Under the pieces are notes generated by a model. It was not told the DNA's origin and searched no databases. It was given only the letters and a program-made list of their open reading frames with translations. A stretch of DNA of 24,007 nucleotides, from assembly GCA_040379385.1 (NCBI GenBank), contig JBEILF010000025.1, forward strand, positions 1 through 24,007, written 5' to 3'. Source of the stretch: UKL13-2 sp040379385. Its GTDB lineage: Bacteria > Pseudomonadota > Gammaproteobacteria > Burkholderiales > Usitatibacteraceae. This document shows positions 1-9,510 of this stretch, piece by piece (positions within the stretch are counted from its first letter, which is position 1; each line of letters opens with the position of its first letter). The position numbers and the translations under genes were made by a program.

Positions 1-2
1 AC

Positions 3-185
3 ATTCCCATGTTCTCAGTGGGATTTGTCGCCGCATTTGTATCGGACTTTATCGTGGTGCGTTGGCTGATCCGTTACGTCTCAACCCACGACTTTACGGC
101 TTTCGGTTGGTATCGCATCGTCTTCGGTTTTGTTGTTCTCGCAACCGCCTACACGGGCGCGGTCGATTGGCGGGCGCACTATTGA
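3..185 (+). CDS. uppP: Undecaprenyl-diphosphatase, C-terminal end (partial)
   Basis: Only the last 60 codons are present, read from position 3 to the TGA at 183-185. The translation has GFVAAFVSDF, a hydrophobic stretch, and the conserved end FGWYRIVFGFVVL, which I recognise as the C-terminal membrane segments of the UppP/BacA family. UppP is an integral inner-membrane enzyme that dephosphorylates undecaprenyl diphosphate to recycle the lipid carrier used for peptidoglycan and surface polysaccharides. The stop codon is unusual: TATTGA at 180-185 is also the outer end of a MITE-like repeat, so the insertion supplies the stop and perhaps the last one or two residues. The gene converges on chpA. 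The 5' part lies outside the window. Confidence 0.88.
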   Translation: MPMFSVGFVAAFVSDFIVVRWLIRYVSTHDFTAFGWYRIVFGFVVLATAYTGAVDWRAHY

Positions 186-340
186 TCCGGCAACTAAATA
201 TGGAAAACCATTTCGGCCATCCCCGTTCCCGCGTAGGCGGGAACCCAATTTTATTTAACGCAGCAGATTCCGATATTAGGCTCCCGCCTTCGCGGCAGCG
301 GGGTCTTCTTAATTATTCATATTTTATTGCCGGATCAATA
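180..340 (+). mobile_element. MITE-like element, copy A, with TA flanks
   Basis: The body at 182-338 (157 bp) ends in a perfect 12-bp inverted repeat, TTGATCCGGCAA at 182-193 and TTGCCGGATCAA at 327-338. Pairing extends to about 21 bp with two mismatches (both arms continue to AAATATG). A TA dinucleotide flanks each end (180-181 and 339-340), as expected for a TA target duplication of the IS630/Tc1-mariner type. Inside is a hairpin with stem GTTCCCGC/GCGGGAAC (225-232, 237-244) and loop GTAG. There is no ORF of note, so any movement would need a transposase in trans. A second copy lies inverted at 21374-21544; positions 237-281 match it at 44 of 45 bases. The family name is unknown to me. Confidence 0.82.
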
Positions 341-370
341 ACGTGAATACAAACCAGAACCCCTAATAAG

Positions 371-410
371 CACGGGCTTTTTCAGCCGAATTTGCTTCAA
401 GATGCCCGTC
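371..410 (-). terminator. Hairpin downstream of chpA, possible terminator
   Basis: ACGGGC at 372-377 pairs with GCCCGT at 404-409, 18 bp past the chpA stop. On the minus strand the stem is followed by TTATTAGGGGTT, which is not a clean U-tract, so termination is inferred from position. The same hairpin with its flanks recurs after the amidohydrolase gene at 21574-21613. It also sits at the end of convergent uppP and could serve both strands. Confidence 0.45.
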
Positions 411-427
411 ATTAGACGAGTTTGGCC

Positions 428-3400
428 TTAAGGTCCTGTTCTCCGCCGAGTGAACTGTCGTATCAATCCAAGCAATTGCTCCTCCTGATACGGCTTACCC
501 ATGTACTCATTCACGCCAAGCTCCAGCGCGTGCTTACGGTGTTTGTCTGCCGTGCGCGAGGTGATCATGATGATCGGGATGTGTTTGGTCTTGGCATCCG
601 CCCGAACATTGCGCGCAAATTCAAAACCATCCATCCTCGGCATTTCAATATCAAGCAGGATCACATCCGGTGCGACATCTTGCAACTGCTGTAGTCCGTC
701 AACACCGTCCTTGGCGCTTACCACTTCGAAATTTTCGCGCGCGAGCATTCGGCTGGTGATTTTCCGGACGGTAAGCGAATCATCGACCACCATCACCAAT
801 GGGTTAGTGTATGCAGGCTTTGCCGCCTCATCGGCCATAAAACCACCGTCTCGAGCGCTTCCGGCGATCACTTCGGCGAGTGATGGCCCGACCGGTACGA
901 AAACTTCTGCTCCCTTTTCGGTGGTCGTCGAAGCGGCAGGGGTCGGGCTCGCTCCAGCAACCAAGGTGTTCGATGACGCTGGCTCGGCCAATGCGGCTGA
1001 GGCTTCGCGGAACACAAGTTGCACCGGATTCATGATCAACACAATTTGTCCTGAACCCAACACCGTCGCGCCGGCAATTCCGGGGATACGCGCAAGTTGC
1101 GGACCAATCGACTTCACGACAATCTCACGATTGCCGATGATGTCATCAACCTGCACGGCTGCCCGCTGCGCACCGCTTTTGGCAAGAAGCACAAACGCGC
1201 GCCGCTGTGCAGAGACCTTTGGTTTACCACCGAGCATGACCTCCATCGACCGAAGCGGATACTTATTGCCCTTCCAATCGATTTCGTTCATGTCCAACAA
1301 TGGTTCGTAGTGTTTGCCCTTGAACTCTTGCACCTGCTCGATCATCACCGATGGAATCGCGTAGGTTACTTCTCCGACTTTCACCATCACCGCCTGGGTG
1401 ACGGCCAGGGTTAGTGGCAAGGAAATGGTGAAGGTCGTACCGCGCCCAGGCAAAGACGAAACATTGATGCGACCACCGAGCGAAACAATTTCGTTTCTCA
1501 CCACGTCCATGCCGACCCCGCGGCCGGATAGCTGTGTTACGACATGGGCCGTACTGAAGCCGGCGGCGAAGATGAACTGCGTCAACTGAGCATCACTCGG
1601 GGTGTCGTCTGCGGCGAGCATTCCCTTTGCGATGGCTTTTTCTCGGATCCGCACAAAATCAAGTCCGGCGCCGTCGTCGGCCAATGTAAGAATGACTTCA
1701 TTACCGATTTGTCGGGCATCGATTGATATCTCGCCAATTTCGGGCTTACCCGCCTCGACACGCGCAGCCGGTAGCTCCAATCCATGCGCTATAGCGTTTC
1801 GCAGCAGATGTTCAAACGGCGCGGTGATTTTTTCCAGCAGTGATCGATCGATCTCGACACGCACACCGCGGAATTCAAGATTGGCTTTTTTGTCAAGCTC
1901 TTTCGCGGCCTGGCGGACCAATCGGTAGAAGCGATCTTGCAGGTTGCCGAGCGGTACCAAACGGACAGCCATCAGCCCCTGCTGGAGATCCCGGTTCAAG
2001 CGCGACTGCTGAAGCAGTGCCGCATCCGCTTCATCGATATTTTTTGCCAGCGACTGTTGCAGGGTCACAACGTCGTTCAAGCTCTCCGCCATGAATCGTG
2101 TCAACTCTTGCATCCGCGAAAAACGGTCAAACTCAAGCGGATCAAACTGCTCGCCTTGTGTCTCGGCCTCTTTAATGCGCGATTGAATCTGCGTTTCGGC
2201 CCCAATTTCGATTTCACGAAGCTGAATCTTCATACGCGAGACGTTGTCATTCAAGTCAAGCAACGCTTTTTTGAATGTCTGCAACTCCAGATCGACGCGC
2301 GAACGGGCAATCGCCAACTCGCCAGCCTCGTTAACAAAACGGTCGATCAAATCTGCATTTACACGCAGCAGCGCATGACGATCGCGCCCCTCCAACTTTT
2401 CGCCCTCCGCAACAATATCGGCGCGAGCGGCGGCGATTGCTACCAGCGGCGAGCGCAAATTTCCAATATCCGCAACTGCAAAATTTGCTTTAGGCGAAAT
2501 ATCGATGGTGGGCGCGAGATCGCCTGCGGCCAAACTGTCGAGCGCGCCATTAAAGCGGTCCAACCGGTCGTCTATCGCATCAAAGTCTTGTGGCTTTGGT
2601 TCGATGACGCGGTCCATATCGATGACACGGGTTTCCATGGCATGCGACAGTTCGCCAAGTCGCATCAGACCGGCCATTCGAGCCGAACCCTTGAGCGTGT
2701 GCAGATGGCGCGCAAGTTCGGCGACGGGGGCGTGGTTTGCCGGCGCAACGCGCCAACGACGCAGTGCGTCACCAACCAGCGGCATTATTTCGCGCGCTTC
2801 CTCCAAGAAGATCGGCAACAGGTCGGGGTCAATATCATCCTTTAACGCGCGCCGGTCTTTGCCTGATTCAAACTGCTCAGGCTCGGCATTTTTCGCGGCA
2901 GGCGTATCAAAAGACGCTGCGGCATCGAGCGCAGGCTTGGCGACTGTCGGTGGATTGATCGAAGCGAAATAATCGATTGCGGTTGCCGCGCTCGGGGGCG
3001 CTGGGTTGAATGCCATCTGCGGGGCAGAATCTGCCCCCGCGTCTATGTTCGGAAGTACTCCATCGGGCGGTGCCACAGCGGCGGTAGATGAGTTTTGCTC
3101 GTCAACAGTTTCAGTTGCCCCCCCAATAGCTTCCACCGCGAATTCGGAGACTGCCGCAGCCAACGCACTCGTCGAGGCAATCGCAAAAGCTGTCTCCGGC
3201 GAGAATTTAGTTGCCGCCTCTGCCGATGGTTCGGCTATCACTATGGGCGGGAATGTTTCTGCCAGCGGCGCATCAACATCGGCTGGCGTAATGACGGGCT
3301 CAGCGGCGACTTCACTTGCAAAATCAATAGGTGATGGCGTCTCCTCTGTCATCGGTAAGCCCGTGGCTCCCGCGTCGTCGGCAGTTTCGGTGCGGCCCAT

Positions 3401-6400
3401 CCGCAACCTAACCGACGAGGACTCGCCGGAACGCGCGTCGGCTTGCAGAGACTCACGCAAAGAAGTGAGGGAAGCGACAACATCGGGACGCTGAGCGGGA
3501 TAGTCGTGCGCGTGAAGCGAAAGCACCATTGAGGCTGCTACGTCAACACCTTGACGAGTTGCCTCGATGCGTGACTGGTCCCAATGCGGCGTCAGCTCAA
3601 TGACATCTGCCAGCCATTTTTCTAATGCAAACGCCACTTCTGCGATGGAAACAAATCCTGTCGTCCGCGAAGAGCTTGTCAACGTATGCGCGGCGCGCAT
3701 GAACTCGTACGAGATCGGGCCAAGCGGATTGGCCTCAACAGCTGCAATTTCCCGGCGGAGGGTATCAATATGAGTATTTGCCTCGGCAAGATAAATCTCG
3801 AACAATGGCGCGGGCAAGGTGATGGCACCAATGGTTACCTCGCGCTCAGCCTCGGCTGCAGGTGCACCCGACAATACATCAGTCGAGGAGAACAATCGCC
3901 CAGTCGTCGCTAACGGTGGTAATTCCGAAAAAAGTTGATCGGCTGCCCTATCTGTAGATACCGCAACGATTGGCAACTCGGTGGTTGGTGCTGATATGTT
4001 TTCAGCCGACTGTTCCTGCGCTTCGGTCATCACGAGGTCAAGCGAGAGACCACTAAATACGTCTGCTGGAACAAATTTCGGTTCGGCCCCTGCGGTAGGC
4101 TTCTCGGTCGGCGCGGTCGGCACAGCTCCGCCGTCAACCTCAGCCTTTTCAACAGGCTCCCTGTCATTCTTAAGCAACTCGCACAATTCGGTGATGTGCG
4201 TACCATCAATTACAGCTGTTCCGGATGTCTGAAGGACAGTCACCCAAGCCGAAAATGCGTTTGACGCATCACCAAGCAACTTCAATAGGCCGTCGGTCAA
4301 AGGCTTGTCTTCCTTTATCCACTTGTTCATCACCTGCTCACAGCTCCAAGCGACCTCACCCAAATCCAGCAGACCGACCATGCGGCCAGAACCCTTCAGG
4401 GTATGAAAGCCTCGGCGAATAGTGGTGAACGCTTCCCGAGCGTGCGGGGACTGCCTGACGACGTCAACACTTGCGCGGATAGTGGCAACAACTTCCGTAG
4501 CTTCCTCGAGAAAAATTGTGAGTAACTCCCGATCCACGTCGGCGGCAGACGCATCGAGCAGTCGCACAACCTGTTGCGCTGGTGCCGCTGCCGGTTTGGT
4601 TGGCGCAATATTGGCCAATGCGTCGGCAAGCGCATCCTCAACAGGATCGATCAAACCGCTGCGTAGGTGACTCGAATCTGCGTCGATTGCTGCGAGAGTC
4701 TCTGTAGAGGATATTGCTGCATCCAAATCACCCGTAATCTCGGCATTTTCTTTCAGCTCTAGCACAGCGTCTCGTGGCCGCTCCCTCGGCGCTAACGCAT
4801 CGGGCTGCGGCTTCTCGGCTAAACCAAAATGTATCAGCGCCGGCAGTAAAAGCGACCGCGGATCAGCGGAATTCTGCTGCAACGCTGAGACAAATAGTCC
4901 CAGCGCCGACACGCCTTCGGCGACTGTTTCCGCCTCCTCGCCGATACCCTTAACGGCACCTGAGGCGAACTGGGAAACACGCTCCCGCAACATTTGATTG
5001 AGCGCCGCCGCCTCGTCAAGCTCAAGCATCGCTAATGCGCCTTGCACTTGGGAAAACAACGGGGAAAGGGTCGCTAGATCGGCAGTTTTTTGCGGGTCGC
5101 GGAAGAACGCATCGAGGGTACTTTCGATTGTAGACAGGTTGACCTGCACCTCTTGGCCGACTTGGAATATCAACAGATGCTCTTGCGCGCGTTTGCTGAA
5201 GTCATCCATCGTTGTGTCGGTCGAAGGGTCAATGTCGGGCAGCGCACTTCCCGACATGGCAGCCTTGATGCGCGCGATAACCGCTTGGCTCTGCGCGGGA
5301 AACTCATCAGACAATCGGGAGAAATTCTCCAGCGATGACTCTACAAACAACAACGCCGAGGCAACCTCAAGGGCTTGTACTTCGTTAGCCATCAGCCCCT
5401 TCTTTTTGATATGCGGCCCCACCAAACCCAACACTCGCAGCAGCTCCGCCAGCCCCTGGTTTGGCAGTGGCTGGGTAGTTTTTGCCAGCAGTTCCCCCTG
5501 CCGCACGAAGGACTCCAGCGCAGTGCGGTTACCGCTGGTGAACTTCAGCCAGCTTTCTTTCAGCGCCTGTAGCTGGTCTCTGAGAGATCGCACCAGGGTT
5601 CGAACCGATTCATCAGAGGCCGCATCACTCTCCGGCGTGACGGCAAGCAGCTCGTCTAATCGATACAACAATCTAACGGATCTCACGCGCTCGGTTGTTG
5701 CCGATGATTTTCCAATCACTAGCAGCAAATCACGAAACAGTCTTTCCGGAACCTTTTGCGCCCCCTCAATGAGCAGCTTTATCTGCTGATCAATCTTGCC
5801 AAACAGCTGTACGGCCAAGGCTCCCGATTCAACCGGATTTGCCGCCACCGCATCAAAAAATGCACTCGCCGTATACCAAAACGCCCTAGCAGGGAAAGTC
5901 ACTTGCAATGCTTCGATGGCAAGTGTCGCACTTCGCATATCCCGCGTACCCCCTACGAAGTCCTTCTCTCGCAACAGCTTTAGCAACCCCGCCTGGTAGA
6001 GGCTCCGCTTTTCCTTGATTGTCTCGGCCAACATATCGGCACGTGGCAATACAACGGTACTCTCGGGAGTAGGTACCACAACATCTAGATCAGGCGAGAA
6101 CAGATCGCTCTGAGTCGCTGTATTGGCCTCTCTACCCCGGTTTAGTGCAAGATAGGTGGGTGCCAACACCATCGGTCGATCTGGCTCGCCCGCCATCAAA
6201 CTATCCAAATAACTTGACAGGGACGCCGTCGCCTGTTTTACGAGTCTGATCCGGTCGTTGACCGTGTGTCGGCCCGCAGGATCATTGAGCGTCTCAACCA
6301 GCGCTTCGACTTCCTCGGAAAAACGTGTCGCTGCGCCGAGCCCAACCATGGACAGGGCACCGGTCACTTGGTGCAGATGTGTGCAAACGCAATTGAGTGC

Positions 6401-6529
6401 CTTGGCATCCGCATTATCGACCACCAACCTGTCAAGGTTGGTCCTCGCCTCGACGAGAGAATGCTCAATCTCGGCTTTGACCCACGAAAGGGGCCCGAGA
6501 TCGACGGACGATTGCGGATTCAGTGACAT
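428..6529 (-). CDS. chpA: ChpA/PilL-type hybrid chemotaxis histidine kinase
   Basis: This 2033-residue cytoplasmic protein is the central kinase of the Chp system controlling type IV pili and twitching. Visible domains: an N-terminal Hpt-like helical region (HLHQVTG near residue 51); long helical linkers to about 650; an Hpt with HTLKGSGRM at His709; an Hpt-like copy with HTLTSSS at His948, lacking the usual K-G; an acidic/Ala-rich linker; an Hpt with HTLKGSARM at His1277; a CheA dimerisation region from about 1393; an HATPase with N-box HLLRNAIAHGLE near 1575 and GRGVGMDVV near 1667; a CheW-like domain at about 1712-1840; and a C-terminal receiver with DDS, phospho-acceptor Asp1960 (LLDIEMPRMDGF) and Lys in GKPY. 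It is shorter than the 2472-residue Pseudomonas ChpA as I recall it, so it has fewer Hpt repeats. It starts 19 bp after pilJ. No strong ribosome site is visible before its ATG. Confidence 0.95.
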   Translation of the reverse strand: MSLNPQSSVDLGPLSWVKAEIEHSLVEARTNLDRLVVDNADAKALNCVCTHLHQVTGALSMVGLGAATRFSEEVEALVETLNDPAGRHTVNDRIRLVKQATASLSSYLDSLMAGEPDRPMVLAPTYLALNRGREANTATQSDLFSPDLDVVVPTPESTVVLPRADMLAETIKEKRSLYQAGLLKLLREKDFVGGTRDMRSATLAIEALQVTFPARAFWYTASAFFDAVAANPVESGALAVQLFGKIDQQIKLLIEGAQKVPERLFRDLLLVIGKSSATTERVRSVRLLYRLDELLAVTPESDAASDESVRTLVRSLRDQLQALKESWLKFTSGNRTALESFVRQGELLAKTTQPLPNQGLAELLRVLGLVGPHIKKKGLMANEVQALEVASALLFVESSLENFSRLSDEFPAQSQAVIARIKAAMSGSALPDIDPSTDTTMDDFSKRAQEHLLIFQVGQEVQVNLSTIESTLDAFFRDPQKTADLATLSPLFSQVQGALAMLELDEAAALNQMLRERVSQFASGAVKGIGEEAETVAEGVSALGLFVSALQQNSADPRSLLLPALIHFGLAEKPQPDALAPRERPRDAVLELKENAEITGDLDAAISSTETLAAIDADSSHLRSGLIDPVEDALADALANIAPTKPAAAPAQQVVRLLDASAADVDRELLTIFLEEATEVVATIRASVDVVRQSPHAREAFTTIRRGFHTLKGSGRMVGLLDLGEVAWSCEQVMNKWIKEDKPLTDGLLKLLGDASNAFSAWVTVLQTSGTAVIDGTHITELCELLKNDREPVEKAEVDGGAVPTAPTEKPTAGAEPKFVPADVFSGLSLDLVMTEAQEQSAENISAPTTELPIVAVSTDRAADQLFSELPPLATTGRLFSSTDVLSGAPAAEAEREVTIGAITLPAPLFEIYLAEANTHIDTLRREIAAVEANPLGPISYEFMRAAHTLTSSSRTTGFVSIAEVAFALEKWLADVIELTPHWDQSRIEATRQGVDVAASMVLSLHAHDYPAQRPDVVASLTSLRESLQADARSGESSSVRLRMGRTETADDAGATGLPMTEETPSPIDFASEVAAEPVITPADVDAPLAETFPPIVIAEPSAEAATKFSPETAFAIASTSALAAAVSEFAVEAIGGATETVDEQNSSTAAVAPPDGVLPNIDAGADSAPQMAFNPAPPSAATAIDYFASINPPTVAKPALDAAASFDTPAAKNAEPEQFESGKDRRALKDDIDPDLLPIFLEEAREIMPLVGDALRRWRVAPANHAPVAELARHLHTLKGSARMAGLMRLGELSHAMETRVIDMDRVIEPKPQDFDAIDDRLDRFNGALDSLAAGDLAPTIDISPKANFAVADIGNLRSPLVAIAAARADIVAEGEKLEGRDRHALLRVNADLIDRFVNEAGELAIARSRVDLELQTFKKALLDLNDNVSRMKIQLREIEIGAETQIQSRIKEAETQGEQFDPLEFDRFSRMQELTRFMAESLNDVVTLQQSLAKNIDEADAALLQQSRLNRDLQQGLMAVRLVPLGNLQDRFYRLVRQAAKELDKKANLEFRGVRVEIDRSLLEKITAPFEHLLRNAIAHGLELPAARVEAGKPEIGEISIDARQIGNEVILTLADDGAGLDFVRIREKAIAKGMLAADDTPSDAQLTQFIFAAGFSTAHVVTQLSGRGVGMDVVRNEIVSLGGRINVSSLPGRGTTFTISLPLTLAVTQAVMVKVGEVTYAIPSVMIEQVQEFKGKHYEPLLDMNEIDWKGNKYPLRSMEVMLGGKPKVSAQRRAFVLLAKSGAQRAAVQVDDIIGNREIVVKSIGPQLARIPGIAGATVLGSGQIVLIMNPVQLVFREASAALAEPASSNTLVAGASPTPAASTTTEKGAEVFVPVGPSLAEVIAGSARDGGFMADEAAKPAYTNPLVMVVDDSLTVRKITSRMLARENFEVVSAKDGVDGLQQLQDVAPDVILLDIEMPRMDGFEFARNVRADAKTKHIPIIMITSRTADKHRKHALELGVNEYMGKPYQEEQLLGLIRQFTRRRTGP

Positions 6530-6548
6530 GTTTTGCGCTTGACCGTCG

Positions 6549-8852
6549 CTACAGCTTAAAGCCGGAAACCGAGGACTTCAGGTCGGAGGCAACCTCCGCA
6601 AGCTCTTTGATCGAGGAAGCTGTCTGCTCGGTACCGGCCGTCGTCTGGCGATTGATTTCAAGAATATCCTGCATGTTTCGCGCCACCTTATTGGACGAGG
6701 CCGCTTGGGTCTGGGTGTCAGACGAAATTTTTTGAATCAACGCGGCGAGACTGGTTGTCACGGAGTCAATCTCAGACAGCGCCTGTCCGGCGGCATCAGA
6801 CAATTTGGCACCCTCCACAACCCCGGTCGTTGACTTTTCCATTGCCGCCACGGCGTCCTGGGTATCTGCCTGAATGGTCTTTACGATCGCGCCGATTTGT
6901 TTGGTTGCCTCGGCCGAACGCTCAGCCAATCGCTGCACCTCTTCCGCAACCACCGAAAAACCGCGCCCTGCTTCCCCCGCCGACGCCGCCTGGATGGCAG
7001 CATTCAGAGCAAGCACGTTGGTTTGTTCGGTGATGTCCGAGATGAGCTCCACAATTTCGCCGATCTCCTGTGAGGACTCACCGATTCGTTTGATCCTCTT
7101 CGACGTTTCTTGGATCTGCTCGCGGATATCGTTCATGCTCGCAATGGAGTTTTGTACCGCAACTCGGCCCTTGTCCGAGGCCGCCAAGGATCGCAATGCA
7201 ACTCTAGAGGATTCTTCGGCGTTGGTTGATACAGTCGAAAGTGTTTTCGCCACACCCAACACTTGCTCCGTGGTTGATTGAATTTCACGCGATTGCTTAT
7301 CCGCAGCGTCGAGCAATTGCACTGAAATGGCTTGCGCTTGCTGCGTCTTGGCCGACACCTGCGTCGATGCGTTGTTAACCCCGGTTACCAACGTGCGGAG
7401 CTCATCAACCGTGTAGTTCATCGAATCGGCGATAGCGCCCGTGATGTCTTCCGTCACCTTCGCACGGATCGTCAAGTCGCCGTCAGCGAGATCGCCCATC
7501 TCATTGAGCAAGCGCAAAATGGCTTCCTGATTACGCCTGTTCTCAAGCTCCGAATCCGTAGCGCGCCGGCGTTCGGTGACCAAATACAGATATCCCATCA
7601 ACCCCAAAAACAGCAACATAAGCAGGCCGGATACCGCCGCAACAATCAAAGGCAGAGTATGGCTTTCCGCAGCAAATCCGACCTGAAGTTGCTCAACACT
7701 GCTGAGAAGTTGTTCCGATCCCTGCTGCAAAGCACGGCCAGCTTGACGAGCAGAGACAAGTTTCTGCACATTCTCTAAGATTGGCTTGACGTTTTCTTCA
7801 AATGTGGTGAACACTTCTCGAAGCTTGGCTACGCGCGCACGGTTTTCGCCGGTCGCGGCGGCGACGCCGATTGACTCTGAGCCGACCTCAAGGGCTTTCA
7901 CCAAGTCACGAAAGTCGTTGGTGCTTTTACCCATCAGAAATGGCACCTCGGGATCGATTAACTCAGCCCCTAGGATTTCGGCCGCACCGCGCGCTAAGCG
8001 CTCCGCTAGGTAAGTAAGGCGATTCACCTTTAACACTTGCGCTGGGTTGACGCCACTTTGCTGTAACGTCGACGTCAGCTGCTGTGAAAGCTCCGCGAGC
8101 TCCTCGGCAACTGCCCGGACCTGCGCGACGTTTCGACCCAAATTGGTCAAGTCTTTCTGCGCGGCAAGAATCGATGTCGCGGCGTTTGACGCATCCTGAT
8201 ACCGCTTAGTCAACTCGGTTAAACGCGAAATCAATTCTTCGGAACTGCGCGCAGACGGCACATTGTTGGTGAAGGCAAAACCGCCCGAGTTGAGGATCTC
8301 CAGATACTTCTGAAACTCATCCCGGCTATCTTGTAGCTGTATGAAGGACGCCTGATCACCACGGGCCGCTAGCCCCCCGGACTTCGCCAAGCGTTGGGTG
8401 TGAAACTGTAGCTGCGACGCAATATTGGTGTATGTCGAGATGTTTCCGCGCTGAATTGTATCCACCGCGATGGAGCCCAGCATCAGGGCAAAAAACAGGC
8501 CAGCGAGCGTTCCCAGAACCTGGAACTGCGTCTGCATCGGGAATCTGCTGATCAGCGGCAAGACAAACGTCAAGCGCTCCAATTTTGGTTTTTCAACCTT
8601 GTTTGCGGCGACGATCGCGGCGATTTTTTGCGTTTGATCACCCACCGGAACGCCGCTCGCAGGTTCCGGCCCGGCTTTGACGATCCGGTCGGTGGTATCT
8701 GATGACGCTGCTTTTTTCTTGCCGCCAAATAGCCTAGCAAAAAAGCCGCTGGATATGGGCTGGGCTGCTGCTTCGGCGGAGGCAGCAGTTTTGGGTGCGA
8801 CGGTTTTTTCCTTGCCCTTCAAAATAGAAGGGGCCGGTAATTTGAATGCCAT
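6549..8852 (-). CDS. pilJ: Twitching-motility methyl-accepting chemotaxis protein PilJ
   Basis: A 767-residue inner-membrane chemoreceptor that feeds ChpA. It has a cytoplasmic N-terminal tail of about 100 residues rich in Ala, Lys and Pro. TM1 lies at about 107-127 (LAGLFFALMLGSIAV). A periplasmic PilJ-type helical sensor region follows, with repeated RLAR/RLAK segments. TM2 is at about 396-421 (AAVSGLLMLLFLGLMGYLYL), then a HAMP-like segment and the long MCP coiled coil. The conserved signalling tip is near 605-635 (ITEQTNVLALNAAIQA, then GRGFSVVAEEVQRLAERS). The protein is about 85 residues longer than the 682-residue Pseudomonas PilJ as I recall it, mostly because of the N-terminal tail. 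The start is supported by GGAGA just upstream of the ATG. pilI lies 102 bp upstream and chpA 19 bp downstream. Confidence 0.95.
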   Translation of the reverse strand: MAFKLPAPSILKGKEKTVAPKTAASAEAAAQPISSGFFARLFGGKKKAASSDTTDRIVKAGPEPASGVPVGDQTQKIAAIVAANKVEKPKLERLTFVLPLISRFPMQTQFQVLGTLAGLFFALMLGSIAVDTIQRGNISTYTNIASQLQFHTQRLAKSGGLAARGDQASFIQLQDSRDEFQKYLEILNSGGFAFTNNVPSARSSEELISRLTELTKRYQDASNAATSILAAQKDLTNLGRNVAQVRAVAEELAELSQQLTSTLQQSGVNPAQVLKVNRLTYLAERLARGAAEILGAELIDPEVPFLMGKSTNDFRDLVKALEVGSESIGVAAATGENRARVAKLREVFTTFEENVKPILENVQKLVSARQAGRALQQGSEQLLSSVEQLQVGFAAESHTLPLIVAAVSGLLMLLFLGLMGYLYLVTERRRATDSELENRRNQEAILRLLNEMGDLADGDLTIRAKVTEDITGAIADSMNYTVDELRTLVTGVNNASTQVSAKTQQAQAISVQLLDAADKQSREIQSTTEQVLGVAKTLSTVSTNAEESSRVALRSLAASDKGRVAVQNSIASMNDIREQIQETSKRIKRIGESSQEIGEIVELISDITEQTNVLALNAAIQAASAGEAGRGFSVVAEEVQRLAERSAEATKQIGAIVKTIQADTQDAVAAMEKSTTGVVEGAKLSDAAGQALSEIDSVTTSLAALIQKISSDTQTQAASSNKVARNMQDILEINRQTTAGTEQTASSIKELAEVASDLKSSVSGFKL

Positions 8853-8954
8853 GTGAATTTCTCCGAACAGAAATTACGACCAACTACAAATAGCGACGGC
8901 GACATTTGGACAAACTCTGGCCTTGACGCGACCCGGCGACCGCTGCACGGTCGG

Positions 8955-9497
8955 TCAGAATTGTGATGCTCCCAAGGCCGTTTGCGCGGTCGCAACCTCC
9001 AGAAACGCTGCGCTCCTCGCCAACACCCCGACGTCTAATTCAAACCAATGCGCCCCATTCGGGTCGCGGTACTGCGCCTTAAGCCAAGGCCTGCCAGCAT
9101 CCTTCACATCGAGACGCTCGAAGGAATCCGGGTTGCGCAACCCCAGCATCCGATTGACGATGATTCCTGATGCTTCCAACAACCTTTCATTGATCAACAC
9201 CACGCGCCGTTCCGCACCTTGTGGCGTCGGCACTCCACCTTGAAAAGCCGAAAAGTCTACAAGCGCATACAGCTTGCCCCGCACGTTGGCAATACCTTGA
9301 AACCATTGTTTCGTTTGCGGTACTGCGGCCAACGCGGGCACCGCAACAACCTCTGCAACATCGGCCAATGACACAAACCAATTTTCTTCGCCAACCTTAA
9401 AGCCTAGTTTCGACGCGAATGCCCGCAACTTGGACGGGTCGCGCAGCCGCTCGGCTACGCTACGCTGGAACTCTCGCAAGCTTGACTTACTTGCCAT
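8955..9497 (-). CDS. pilI: CheW-like coupling protein PilI
   Basis: This 180-residue soluble protein is a single CheW domain that links the PilJ receptor to the ChpA kinase. After a short helical start (REFQRSVAERLRDPSK), the CheW fold is visible in WFVSLADVAEVVAVP, the characteristic WFQGIANVRGKLYALVDF (about residues 65-82), and RRVVLINERLL. The C-terminus reads HWFELDVGVLARSAAFLEVA. Its place between pilH (13 bp upstream) and pilJ (102 bp downstream) matches the standard pilGHIJ order and separates it from a flagellar CheW. The 102-bp gap to pilJ contains no obvious terminator. Confidence 0.93.
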   Translation of the reverse strand: MASKSSLREFQRSVAERLRDPSKLRAFASKLGFKVGEENWFVSLADVAEVVAVPALAAVPQTKQWFQGIANVRGKLYALVDFSAFQGGVPTPQGAERRVVLINERLLEASGIIVNRMLGLRNPDSFERLDVKDAGRPWLKAQYRDPNGAHWFELDVGVLARSAAFLEVATAQTALGASQF

Positions 9498-9510
9498 CGT
9501 CTGTGCGCTT

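Noticed and set aside
422..6542. Many plus-strand open frames of 60-300 codons opposite chpA
   Set aside because: They are antisense shadows of a long, well-recognised gene, with no known motifs and low-complexity composition.
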